Below are positions 1 to 7,821 of a DNA stretch of 64,000 bases, piece by piece (within the stretch, counting starts at the first letter, position 1; each line of letters opens with the position of its first letter). The stretch spans positions 62,001 to 126,000 of the forward strand of contig PHBY01000010.1 of assembly GCA_002840735.1 (NCBI GenBank), given 5' to 3'. Under the pieces are notes generated by a model that saw nothing but the letters and a program-made list of their open reading frames with translations, did no database searches and was not told the DNA's origin. The translations under genes and the position numbers were made by a program. This stretch comes from Chloroflexi bacterium HGW-Chloroflexi-2. GTDB taxonomy: Bacteria; Chloroflexota; Anaerolineae; Anaerolineales; Anaerolineaceae.

Positions 1-1
1 G

Positions 2-1348
2 ATCAAAGCATTTATCACCCTCACGCCAGAACTGGCAATTGCACAGGCGAAATCTGCCGATCAACTCCGAAAAAATAACCCTCTGGAGGATTTACCGGCA
101 TTGTTGGGTCTTCCCATCGCGGTGAAGGATGTCCTCGCCCTGCAGAATGTGCGCTGTACCTGTGGCTCGCGCATCCTTGAAAATTTCATCCCACCGTATA
201 CAGCCACGACCGTGCAACGTTTGCTGGATGCTGGCGTCGTCATTCTTGGCAAGACCAATACCGATGAATTTGCCATGGGCTCATCCACAGAGAATTCAGC
301 CTACCAGACCACCCATAATCCCTGGAATCAAGCCCACGTTCCCGGCGGTTCTTCCGGTGGTTCAGCGGCGGCTGTCAGCGCTGGCATGGCACCCATCGCC
401 CTGGGAAGTGATACCGGTGGTTCCGTTCGCCAACCGGCATCATTCTGCGGCATCACCGGATTGAAGCCCACCTATGGTCGGGTTTCGCGCTTTGGATTGA
501 TTGCCTACGGATCCTCGTTGGACAGTGTCGGTATCTTTTCACGCTCAGCCAAAGACCTGGCGGTCATTTTTGAACAAATCGCCGGTCGTGATCCCAAAGA
601 CGCCACCAGCATGGATATCCCCGTTCCTGGCATCCACCTGAATTCAAATACGGATCTCACGGGTGTTCGTATTGGTGTGCCAAAAGAATACTTCATCACT
701 GGCATTCAGACAGATGTGGAAAAAAACGTACGCACTGCCATCCAGCATTTTGAGAGCCTGGGTGCGCAGATCGTAGAAATCAGTCTCCCACATACCGAAT
801 ATGCTTTACCCGTCTATTATCTGATCGCGACAGCGGAAGCTTCAGCCAATTTGGCGCGTTTTGATGGCGTGCGCTATGGGTATTCAGCCGAGGAAACATC
901 CTTGTGGGAACGCTTCAAGCACTCCCGCGGGCGTGGTTTCGGATCCGAGGTAAAACGCCGGATCATGCTGGGAACATATGCCCTTTCTGCCGGATACTAT
1001 GACGCCTATTATGGCCAGGCGCAGAAAGTGCGCACCCTTATCAAACGCGATTTCGAGCAGGCGTTTGAGCACGTCGATGCCATTGCCACCCCAGTCGCCC
1101 CCACCACAGCCTTCAAAATTGGGGAACATACCAACGATCCTCTGGCCATGTACCTGGAAGATATCTTCACATTACCGACCAATCTGGCAGGTGTGCCCGG
1201 TCTGGCGTTTCCGGTTGGCTTTGATCATCAGGGTTTGCCGGTGGGTATGCAGCTCATGGGTCCTCATTTTAAGGAAGAAACCCTGCTTAAGTTAGTGCAC
1301 GCCTATCAACTGAGCACACAGTGGCATAAGTCAATGCCTGATTTATAA
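2..1348 (+). CDS. gatA: Aspartyl/glutamyl-tRNA amidotransferase subunit A, 5' end cut by window
   Basis: Subunit A of cytosolic GatCAB, which amidates Glu-tRNA(Gln) and/or Asp-tRNA(Asn) and releases ammonia from glutamine with a Lys/Ser-cis/Ser triad. The frame is open from base 2 and shows 448 residues; the family is usually near 485, so roughly 35 N-terminal residues lie outside. Visible are the catalytic Lys in LPIAVKDV (about residue 42 of the visible part), the amidase signature GGSSGGSAAAVSAG and the Ser block DTGGSVRQPASFCG. The end is intact (PDL then TAA). gatB lies 33 kb away on the same strand at 34264 and no gatC is visible between them, so the subunits are dispersed. Family assignment is firm; which tRNA is the substrate cannot be told from here. 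Confidence 0.97.
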   Translation: MKAFITLTPELAIAQAKSADQLRKNNPLEDLPALLGLPIAVKDVLALQNVRCTCGSRILENFIPPYTATTVQRLLDAGVVILGKTNTDEFAMGSSTENSAYQTTHNPWNQAHVPGGSSGGSAAAVSAGMAPIALGSDTGGSVRQPASFCGITGLKPTYGRVSRFGLIAYGSSLDSVGIFSRSAKDLAVIFEQIAGRDPKDATSMDIPVPGIHLNSNTDLTGVRIGVPKEYFITGIQTDVEKNVRTAIQHFESLGAQIVEISLPHTEYALPVYYLIATAEASANLARFDGVRYGYSAEETSLWERFKHSRGRGFGSEVKRRIMLGTYALSAGYYDAYYGQAQKVRTLIKRDFEQAFEHVDAIATPVAPTTAFKIGEHTNDPLAMYLEDIFTLPTNLAGVPGLAFPVGFDHQGLPVGMQLMGPHFKEETLLKLVHAYQLSTQWHKSMPDL

Positions 1349-1528
1349 ACAACTGTAATTTTGGGAAAGAACAGTCTTCTCTGTGATGCCTGCTCACAAT
1401 AAATTTGATCATATATTTCTAATTCCATCATTCCTGTCAGGAAAGTAAGTCAATATTTATTGGCGCGGCTATAATTACATTAATGCTCGCCCGACCATAT
1501 CTCGAACGGTTTTCATTCTGAGGGATTA

Positions 1529-3058
1529 ATGAATTTAATGAAAAAACTCATAGCCAAAGAAACCATTTGGAAATCTGTTGCTGTTTTTGGCCTTGCCTTA
1601 ATCATGATCAAATTGATCATTGGACAAAGCCCGGGCCTTGATACAGTTTATATTATTTTCTTTGGAATCATGGCCAGTGTCTGTATGTGGATAGGTGTTT
1701 TCTATCATAAACCTTATCCAGCCAGGGGATGGTATCTGCTCGGTCTGGGCCAATTTTTCGATTCGATTGGTAATATATTCTTTTGTAATTACTTCTATCT
1801 GGGTGGCTCAGAAACAAACCTGATTTACGAAGCGGTGTTTTATGCCTTGGGAGGTGGGTTTTTCTTTGTTGGCATGCTTTACTTGATCAAGAATTATCGC
1901 AAAGAGATTTCCACCAGTACATTAATTAACGGATTAATCATCACATTCTCAGCCAGTATTTTCATCTGGGTTCTGGTACTCAAAGACGATCTGGTATCTC
2001 CCTCTTCATTGGCGGGAACCATTCAACAACTCATTTTTGTCCTGGCAATCATTCTGATTGTTTTTATTCTGGCATTGATTATTATGCTACGCTCCGGTCA
2101 GATTATCGCCCTGTACATCATCTTTGGCGCCGGAATCATTATGATCATCGGGATTCTGAATTATTTTAAACTGTATGGATTTACCTCCCAAATTTTCATT
2201 TTATCTGAAATGGGGCAGGTACCTTACATGGAATTGTTTTATGCCGTCGGATATTTACTGGTGGGGATTGCATTTCTGCATCCATCCCTTTCAAAATTTC
2301 AACCCAATACGATCTTTTTACGAATTGATGCCAACCGCAACATCATCTACATTCTCGGCATATCATTCCTGCTTATACCACTCACCTATTTCATTCAGAT
2401 TATCCGTGGGGGTAAAGTTGATGACCTGTTGATGTTAGCTTCCATGTCAATTGTGTACATTCTGGTTTTTTTACAGGTCCTGAATCTGACTAAAAGTTAC
2501 TACCAGGTAAAAAATAAAAACCTTGAGTTGAATAATCAGAATGAAATGTTAAAAACCCTGGCCAATATCGATCATGTGACCAAACTCTTCAATCGAAAAT
2601 TCCTGTTTGAGTTCGGTGAACAGGCTCTTAAGAATGCTCTCTTCATTAAAAAACGTCTGGCGATTGCCATGATCAAACTGGATGATTTTGACATTGTGCT
2701 TGGTATGCTTAACCGCCAGGAAACTGATGATGTATTGCTGGAAATATCGAATTCATTTTTGAAAATCAAACGCAAAGATGATATTGTCATACGCTATGGA
2801 GATAGTGAGTTTGTCATCATTTTTGACGACATCCGCGCAGACCTTGATTTTAAATCTCTTCTGGATCGTTTTCGTGAAAAAACAAAATTTCCCATCCGCA
2901 TGGGAAAACTTGAAATGATCGTTTCTTTCAGCGCTGGTATCTCATTTTTACCAGATGACGGTACCGATATTAATACCCTGGTAGAAAAAGCAGACAGGGC
3001 TCTGATACAAGCAAGGTTGGAAGGCAAAGAAACAATTAGAATCTACACAGAAAAATAA
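1529..3058 (+). CDS. Membrane protein with C-terminal degenerate GGDEF domain
   Basis: A 509-residue protein. Residues 1 to about 335 are hydrophobic with roughly nine membrane helices and look like a membrane sensor module. The C-terminal 165 residues are a GGDEF domain: it opens with NIDHVTKLFNRKFL (family form DxLTxLxNRR), but the active-site loop reads RYGDSEF (about residues 422-428) instead of RYGGDEF, so the second Gly and the metal/GTP-binding Asp are changed. The inhibitory I-site RxxD is kept as RKDD (about 415-418), five residues before the loop. This suggests a c-di-GMP receptor rather than a cyclase; that is inference. The first ATG is only 3 bases from GAGGGA; an ATG at 1538 is better spaced (12), so the start may be either. 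Monocistronic in appearance. Confidence 0.85.
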   Translation: MNLMKKLIAKETIWKSVAVFGLALIMIKLIIGQSPGLDTVYIIFFGIMASVCMWIGVFYHKPYPARGWYLLGLGQFFDSIGNIFFCNYFYLGGSETNLIYEAVFYALGGGFFFVGMLYLIKNYRKEISTSTLINGLIITFSASIFIWVLVLKDDLVSPSSLAGTIQQLIFVLAIILIVFILALIIMLRSGQIIALYIIFGAGIIMIIGILNYFKLYGFTSQIFILSEMGQVPYMELFYAVGYLLVGIAFLHPSLSKFQPNTIFLRIDANRNIIYILGISFLLIPLTYFIQIIRGGKVDDLLMLASMSIVYILVFLQVLNLTKSYYQVKNKNLELNNQNEMLKTLANIDHVTKLFNRKFLFEFGEQALKNALFIKKRLAIAMIKLDDFDIVLGMLNRQETDDVLLEISNSFLKIKRKDDIVIRYGDSEFVIIFDDIRADLDFKSLLDRFREKTKFPIRMGKLEMIVSFSAGISFLPDDGTDINTLVEKADRALIQARLEGKETIRIYTEK

Positions 3059-3170
3059 GTTCTGATTCTGACCATTTTCATTCAAAACCTTTCTTCCAAT
3101 GCTACTTTTTCCTTGAATTTGCGTATATTTAAGCATAGGAAAATAGTTTCTTTGAAGAAAGGATAAGTAG

Positions 3171-3608
3171 ATGACAAATTCAAGCGTTTCAATTCAGCAA
3201 GAGAAAGGCCCTGGGCTCTTAATCCGTGCGCTGTATTTTATCTTTGTCGGATTATGGCTGGGGGGCGTCTGGACGACCATTGCCTGGATCTTAGTCGTAT
3301 CCATTATCGGGCTACCATTAGGGTTGCTGATGCTCAATCGCCTTCCACAGGTAATGACGCTTAAACCAGTACGTGAGAATCGATACCTTGTGCAGAAAGA
3401 CGGTCAATGGGTGATGCGATCACACAACCGGGAGCAACCATCCTTTCTGGCGCGAGCGCTTTACTTCATTTTTATCGGATGGTGGTTCAGTGCACTCTGG
3501 CTCTTAGCTGCCTGGGCAATCGCAGGAATTACCCTCGGTCTGGGTCTTCCGATCGCATTCTGGATGTTTGACCGGGTTCCAGCCATCACAACGCTCTCAA
3601 GCTACTAA
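3171..3608 (+). CDS. YccF-domain membrane protein (two YccF repeats)
   Basis: A small inner-membrane protein of 145 residues made of two YccF-like repeats. Repeat one contains ALYFIFVGLWLGGVWTTIAW and ends in LNRLPQVMTL (about residues 20-65); repeat two contains ALYFIFIGWWFSALWLLAAW and ends in FDRVPAITTL (about 97-143). Each repeat gives two membrane helices. The biochemical function of YccF proteins is not known. The ATG is preceded by AAAGGAT at about 9 bases. It stands alone, followed by a clear intrinsic terminator, and is on the same strand as the genes on both sides but separated from them by non-coding gaps. Confidence 0.9.
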   Translation: MTNSSVSIQQEKGPGLLIRALYFIFVGLWLGGVWTTIAWILVVSIIGLPLGLLMLNRLPQVMTLKPVRENRYLVQKDGQWVMRSHNREQPSFLARALYFIFIGWWFSALWLLAAWAIAGITLGLGLPIAFWMFDRVPAITTLSSY

Positions 3609-3631
3609 TTCCACTCATAGTAGCCAGGATT

Positions 3632-3660
3632 ACCCGCTGTTGGTGTTGACGGCGGGTTTT
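3632..3660 (+). terminator. Intrinsic terminator after YccF gene
   Basis: ACCCGC (3632-3637) pairs with GCGGGT (3652-3657), followed by a run of T. It lies 24 bases after the YccF stop codon. Confidence 0.7.
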
Positions 3661-3751
3661 TATTTTTATTTCTCCAGCTTCCCTACTCTTTCACCTGTGA
3701 TCATGTTATCATCGAATCCATTCGTTCCCACTGATGGACATTGGAGCATGC

Positions 3752-4516
3752 ATGCCACAACTCACACTTCCCATTCTACTTATCTTATTTGCCGGTGGAT
3801 TCATGGCTGGCTTTGTCGATTCAATAGCCGGAGGCGGTGGGATTATTTCATTGCCAATTCTGTTATCTGTTGGTATTCCCCCTCATTTTGCTTTAGGCAC
3901 CAATAAATTCCAATCATCATTTGGCAGCCTGACAGCTTCCATTAATTATTACCGGGGTGGATTGGTCAAACTTAAAGATTTAGGCTGGGGCATCTTGTTT
4001 ACCGCCATCGGAGCAACAACGGGCACACTTTTGATCCAGCAATTGCCCCAGACATTGCTACAATATCTCATTCCCGTTCTTTTGCTGATTGTATTTCTGA
4101 TCATGCTGTTCTCAAAAAATTTGGGAATGAAAGACCAGCTGACAAAAATCAAACCGAAACTTTTTTATTTAATATTTGGCCTTTTGATTGGTTTTTATGA
4201 TGGTTTTTTTGGACCTGGCACCGGAAATTTTTGGGCATTGGCATTTGTCTTAATGTTAGGCTTCAATCTGAAAAAAGCCACGGCGCACACCAAATGGATG
4301 AATTTCACCAGCAATATCCTGGCACTCATCTTTTTTGCAATCGGAGGAAAAGTATTGGTGATTCCTGGATTGATTATGGCTGGTGGACAATTGAGTGGCG
4401 CATTTCTGGGATCCAAACTGGTTTTACGCTCTGGCGCAAAGTTTATTCGTGCATTCTTTTTGCTGGTGACAGCCGCTACTATTATTCGATTGATTTATAC
4501 AACCTTCTTCCAATAA
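3752..4516 (+). CDS. TauE/SafE-family (TSUP) membrane permease
   Basis: A 254-residue integral membrane protein of the TSUP family (sulfite exporter TauE/SafE, YfcA-like), with about eight hydrophobic helices. Family hallmarks are FAGGFMAGFVDSIAGGGGII near the N-terminus, ALGTNKFQSSFGS, and the second-half repeat GFYDGFFGPGTGNFWALAF followed by KATAHTKWMNFTSN. These proteins move small anions or organosulfur compounds; the substrate here cannot be inferred. An upstream in-frame ATG at 3734 has no ribosome binding site, whereas the ATG at 3752 follows GGAG at five bases, so 3752 is chosen. The 140 bases downstream before the CBS gene are non-coding. Confidence 0.93.
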   Translation: MPQLTLPILLILFAGGFMAGFVDSIAGGGGIISLPILLSVGIPPHFALGTNKFQSSFGSLTASINYYRGGLVKLKDLGWGILFTAIGATTGTLLIQQLPQTLLQYLIPVLLLIVFLIMLFSKNLGMKDQLTKIKPKLFYLIFGLLIGFYDGFFGPGTGNFWALAFVLMLGFNLKKATAHTKWMNFTSNILALIFFAIGGKVLVIPGLIMAGGQLSGAFLGSKLVLRSGAKFIRAFFLLVTAATIIRLIYTTFFQ

Positions 4517-4660
4517 TCCATTGAAAGCAAGTTACCTGTTACATGCAGGTTGAATTTAAAAGTAAAAAAAGCTAAAATTAGGTAGCGGGAAAAATTTTTT
4601 CAGCTACTCATTTGATATTACATCAGTAGTCATACTTTATCCATATCCTGGAGGAATTTC

Positions 4661-5071
4661 ATGACAACAGTTAGGGATATTCTTGATCAGAAACAAAGCA
4701 GTCTTTGGAGCATTCATCCGAAAGCTTCCATCCTGGACGCATTAAAAATCATGTCACGCCGTGATGTTGGCGCATTGCCTGTCGTGGATGAAATGGGATT
4801 GGTGGGAATTGTTTCCGAGCGAGATTTTGTGCATGTGATTGCCAAATTGCAACAGTGTGAAATCGATCATAAAATCGATCGCTATATGAACAAAGATGTG
4901 GTTACCATTACATCAGACACCACCCTGGAAGAATGCATGTCCATCATGGCATCGAAAAAAGTACGCCATTTACCGGTGATGGACAAAAGGGAAATCATTG
5001 GGTTAATTTCCTATGGCGATGTCATTCGTGCTTTAGTTGCCAGAGCTGAAAATCAGGAGAATGTTTCTTAA
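4661..5071 (+). CDS. CBS-domain pair protein
   Basis: A 136-residue soluble protein made only of two CBS domains (about residues 8-65 and 78-134). The typical phrases are GALPVVDEMGLVGIVSERDF in the first and VRHLPVMDKREIIGLISYGD in the second. CBS pairs bind adenine nucleotides or SAM and act as regulatory modules, but the partner of this stand-alone version is unknown. A good Shine-Dalgarno (GGAGG, seven bases) precedes the ATG. Two paralogues lie in the window, at 7234-7668 (minus) and 57766-58209 (plus); the latter is the closer match, with the same N-terminus TVRDIL/TVKDIL. Confidence 0.93.
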   Translation: MTTVRDILDQKQSSLWSIHPKASILDALKIMSRRDVGALPVVDEMGLVGIVSERDFVHVIAKLQQCEIDHKIDRYMNKDVVTITSDTTLEECMSIMASKKVRHLPVMDKREIIGLISYGDVIRALVARAENQENVS

Positions 5072-5219
5072 AAGAATAACGCACACCATCTAATAATTAA
5101 GCCTTTGTTCAATCTTGGGTTATTTCTTTTCCATTCAATCAGATAAAAAATGTATGCATCTGATTGTATTCACCTGGCTTTAAATCCTAATCGCATTTTT
5201 TCTCCCTCAATTCTCAAAT

Positions 5220-5254
5220 CTCAATACTCAATACTCAATACTCAATACTCAATC
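5220..5254. repeat. Heptamer tandem repeat CTCAATA x5
   Basis: Four perfect copies of CTCAATA (5220-5247) and one imperfect copy (5248-5254), directly upstream of the triple operator. A simple tandem repeat; no function is implied. Confidence 0.9.
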
Positions 5255-5260
5255 CTGATA

Positions 5261-5332
5261 TAGAAAACAATTTCTAAAAAACACTTGCAATAGAATAAAT
5301 TTTCTGTTATTATAAATAGAACAATTATTCTA
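5261..5332 (+). promoter_or_regulatory. Promoter with three 16-bp operators TAGAA-N6-TTCTA
   Basis: Three copies of one dyad are visible: 5261-5276 and 5317-5332 match TAGAA-N6-TTCTA perfectly, and 5291-5306 matches except for the last base. A promoter fits among them: TTGCAA (5285-5290), 17 bases, TATTAT (5308-5313). Site 1 is upstream of the -35, site 2 fills the spacer and site 3 covers the start region. This layout is typical of repression by a dimeric helix-turn-helix protein. I do not recognise the regulator family from the dyad. Confidence 0.7.
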
Positions 5333-5345
5333 ACGCGAGGTTTTT

Positions 5346-5525
5346 ATGAACAAACAATCATCTTCTCCCCTGCCGACATTGATTCTAGGTGCTTTCTGGA
5401 TTATTTTGACGATTAATACCACCTTTAACTGGGATTCCAATGGCACCTTGATATTCTGGCTGGTATTCACAATTCTGGTTGGTTGGTTCGTGATTGCCAT
5501 TCAGAATCGGATGCGTCGCGCCTGA
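5346..5525 (+). CDS. Small two-helix membrane protein
   Basis: A 59-residue protein: MNKQSSSPLPTLIL at the start, then a membrane helix (about residues 11-24), a short polar loop TFNWDSNG, a second helix (about 34-52) and a basic tail QNRMRRA. ATG follows GAGG at five bases. The architecture resembles small 2TM-domain proteins encoded with PadR- or GntR-type repressors, but no regulator gene is adjacent. It is worth calling despite its size because of the strong operator-promoter immediately upstream, the ribosome binding site and the coherent membrane topology. Function unknown. The GNAT gene follows 130 bases downstream on the same strand. Confidence 0.75.
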   Translation: MNKQSSSPLPTLILGAFWIILTINTTFNWDSNGTLIFWLVFTILVGWFVIAIQNRMRRA

Positions 5526-5655
5526 TCTATCTGCTTCTCCTTATCATTCTCCTGGGAAAACAGGGCTAATTCATGCTGAAAATGGCAGGTTTTTTTGCCT
5601 GATTTGTGGTAAAACTAAATTACAACCGTCAAAACAACCCACAAGGAGATGCCCC

Positions 5656-6105
5656 GTGAGTGTCGAATTACGCCCGGTCACCAAGGCAAACTTCGGATTC
5701 GTAATCAATTTAGAAGTCAGCCAGGATCAAGTCAATTTCGTTGCCAGTAATCTATATTCTATCGCTGAATCCAAGGTGTATCCCGAATGCATCCCACTGG
5801 TTATATACGCCAATGATACACCGGTTGGATTTCTGATGTATGCCTTCGATAATAAAGACGCCAGCTATTGGATTTGCCGCTTAATGATCGACCGTTATTT
5901 TCAGGGAAAAGGGTATGGAAGAGAAGCGATGCAACAGGTGATCAAAGAGATCCGTAAACGCCCCAACATTGATTTTGTGAAACTGAGCATCAACCCTTAC
6001 AATCAATCAGCCGAGAAACTTTATTCTCAATTGGGATTTGTGAAAACTGGTGAACTGGTTGAAGGCGAAGAAGTTATGTGTTTACATTTCGAGCCAGGCT
6101 CATAA
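5656..6105 (+). CDS. GNAT N-acetyltransferase, BltD/PaiA-like (probable polyamine acetyltransferase)
   Basis: A 149-residue single-domain acetyltransferase that would transfer acetyl from acetyl-CoA to an amine. The N-terminus VSVELRPVTKANFGFVINLE and the stretch QVNFVASNLYSIAESKVYPE match the BltD-type spermine/spermidine acetyltransferase group. The acetyl-CoA loop is MIDRYFQGKGYGREAM (Q-x-x-G-x-G) and the C-terminal phrase is NQSAEKLYSQLGFVKTGE. The frame is open from 5494 but the start is GTG at 5656, eight bases after AAGGAG; nothing upstream looks like protein of this family. It is followed by a HIT-like gene remnant and then the GNAT-TrmO fusion. Substrate assignment is by family resemblance only. 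Confidence 0.88.
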   Translation: MSVELRPVTKANFGFVINLEVSQDQVNFVASNLYSIAESKVYPECIPLVIYANDTPVGFLMYAFDNKDASYWICRLMIDRYFQGKGYGREAMQQVIKEIRKRPNIDFVKLSINPYNQSAEKLYSQLGFVKTGELVEGEEVMCLHFEPGS

Positions 6106-6224
6106 ATTTGGAGCAGCATGGATATCGCCTGATCCTCAATGCTGGACCCAATCAGGAATTTCCAATCGTGCATTTCCACCTGATCGCAGAAATCAACCCA
6201 AAAACGACAAAGGAACACGAGTGA
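6063..6224 (+). pseudogene. Remnant of a HIT-family gene (3' end only)
   Basis: In the frame ending with TGA at 6222-6224 the translation contains GYRLILNAGPNQEFPIVHFH followed by LIAEI. This resembles the C-terminal part of HIT nucleotide hydrolases, where GYR(L/V)xxNxG is followed by the His triad; here only H-x-H remains. Stops at 6051 and 6060 close the frame, and its upstream part lies inside the GNAT gene, so only about 40 codons with recognisable similarity survive. The TGA overlaps the GTG start of the next gene by four bases, which is what a coupled intact gene would have done. It may instead be a chance frame; the match is short. Confidence 0.5.
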
Positions 6225-7237
6225 TTGAATTACAAACTCCCCATGTCCGATTAATTGCCCTGAGCAAACAACAATTATTTGAACTCATCTACGCTACAGA
6301 AAAACTGGAGCAAACCCTATCCTTCCCCATTTCACCTTCACTCATCCATGATCGACTCCGGCATGCAGTTGGGATGAAATTAAACCAGATGAAGAAAATT
6401 GAAAACACTGAGCAGGGTTGGATAACTTATTGGTTGCTGCAAACCCTGGAATCTCCTTTTGGAGCTGGATTAGTGGCGTTTAATGGAATGCCAGATGCCT
6501 CTGGTAGCGTCGAGATTCGATATGATATCGATCCTGATTTGGAAAATCAGGAATATTTGAGTGACGCCTTTCAAGCATTAAGCACCTGGGCTCTTCAACA
6601 ACCTAAATGCGAATTGGTAACAGCAACTTCGAATGTCGATCCTTCAATGACTGATCTCTTTCAAAAAGCCGGTTTTATACGCATGGCTCAGTCAGCGGTA
6701 AGTTGTTTATGGCACAAATATCGAGAAATGCCACAGATTCCCCATCAGATTTCAAGACACGGGTTTGAGTCTATTGGCACCATCCACACCGGTTATGAGG
6801 ACGCTGCAGGAACACCTATTCAACCGAATGCTGCCCTGGATAGCATCGGAACCATTATTCTCCATCCAGTCCTGATGGATGGATTGAAAGATCTGGATGG
6901 TTTTTCACACATTATTCTGTTGTACGTCTTTGACCGCATAACCCAACCCCAACTAACGGTAAAACCTTTCATGGATGATCAGGATCGCGGGGTTTTTGCA
7001 ACCCGTGCGCCTGCTCGCCCCAACCCAATCGGAATTTCGGTTGTTCGTTTATTGAAGATGGATGGCAATCTTATCACCTTCTCTGGAGCGGATATGCTCA
7101 ACAATACACCACTGCTGGATATTAAGCCCTATGCCCCACCTTTTGAACCAAAAACGGTTGAACGCATTGGCTGGCTGGAGCAACGCGCAGAGCGCTTACA
7201 GGAAAGCAGCGATGATGGACGATTTATGGGAGATTAA
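6221..7237 (+). CDS. Fusion of a GNAT-like domain with a TrmO (TsaA) tRNA methyltransferase domain
   Basis: A 338-residue two-domain protein. Residues 1 to about 165 look like a RimJ/RimL-type GNAT fold (GSVEIRYDIDPDLENQEYLS, then ALSTWALQQPKCELVTATSN), but the acetyl-CoA loop has lost the Q-x-x-G-x-G motif. Residues about 180-310 are a TsaA/TrmO domain with FESIGTIHTGYED, FATRAPARPNPIGISVVRL and NNTPLLDIKPYAPP. TrmO uses SAM to N6-methylate t6A37 in tRNA. The start is GTG at 6221, five to six bases after AAAGGAA. An open frame extends upstream to 6050 but that part carries no ribosome binding site or similarity. The 3' end overlaps the convergent CBS gene by four bases. The role of the GNAT-like half is unknown. 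Confidence 0.85.
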   Translation: MIELQTPHVRLIALSKQQLFELIYATEKLEQTLSFPISPSLIHDRLRHAVGMKLNQMKKIENTEQGWITYWLLQTLESPFGAGLVAFNGMPDASGSVEIRYDIDPDLENQEYLSDAFQALSTWALQQPKCELVTATSNVDPSMTDLFQKAGFIRMAQSAVSCLWHKYREMPQIPHQISRHGFESIGTIHTGYEDAAGTPIQPNAALDSIGTIILHPVLMDGLKDLDGFSHIILLYVFDRITQPQLTVKPFMDDQDRGVFATRAPARPNPIGISVVRLLKMDGNLITFSGADMLNNTPLLDIKPYAPPFEPKTVERIGWLEQRAERLQESSDDGRFMGD

Positions 7238-7668
7238 CGACTCCCGGTGATGTATTTTTCCAGATCCTGAATAAGCGTATCCCGATCCTTAAGCAGGGTA
7301 CTGACCATATCCCGCATGGAAACAATGCCTAGAAACTTCTCATCTTCGGTGACGAGTAAATGTCGAAAGTTGCGATTGATCATGATCTGCATGCAATCTT
7401 CCAGAGGGGTCTCTGAAGGAACCGTCACCACGTTGCGGGTCATGAATGAGCTGACGGGCATCTCCAGGATTGCTTCACTCTCTTCAGCCAGGAAACGGAT
7501 CATATCACGTTCAGAAATAATGCCCACCAACCCGGTTTCATTCAGCACCGGTAATGCTCCAATCTTTTTTTCTACTAACATATCAATCGCAGCACGTATA
7601 CTGGTGTTCGGTGAGACATAGAAAATCTCGCTTCCTTTTAATTGAACCAGTTCTTTTACTTTCAACAT
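7234..7668 (-). CDS. CBS-domain pair protein
   Basis: A 144-residue protein consisting of two CBS domains: GALPVLNETGLVGIISERDM (about residues 37-56) and the second with FRHLLVTEDEKFLGIVSMRD (about 100-119). A regulatory ligand-binding module without an effector domain. AGGAGAGGG lies six bases before the ATG. It is the middle member of three CBS-pair paralogues in the window and the most divergent at its N-terminus (MLKVKELVQLKGSEIFYVSP). It converges on the GNAT-TrmO gene with both stop codons inside a shared TTAA, and lies downstream of mgtE on the same strand with a 150-base gap, so co-expression with mgtE is possible but not shown. Confidence 0.92.
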   Translation of the reverse strand: MLKVKELVQLKGSEIFYVSPNTSIRAAIDMLVEKKIGALPVLNETGLVGIISERDMIRFLAEESEAILEMPVSSFMTRNVVTVPSETPLEDCMQIMINRNFRHLLVTEDEKFLGIVSMRDMVSTLLKDRDTLIQDLEKYITGSR

Positions 7669-7821
7669 AGACCCTCTCCTTCATGTATCCGTGGATTAAA
7701 TTTTTAAATTAAACCAGTACTAATACTGTAACGAAAATCTCGAGGTTTTCAAGCGTGTATATGAACTTTAAATAAAAGAGGGAGCTTCTTTTGAATATAG
7801 AAGAAGCTCCCTCTGTTCATG

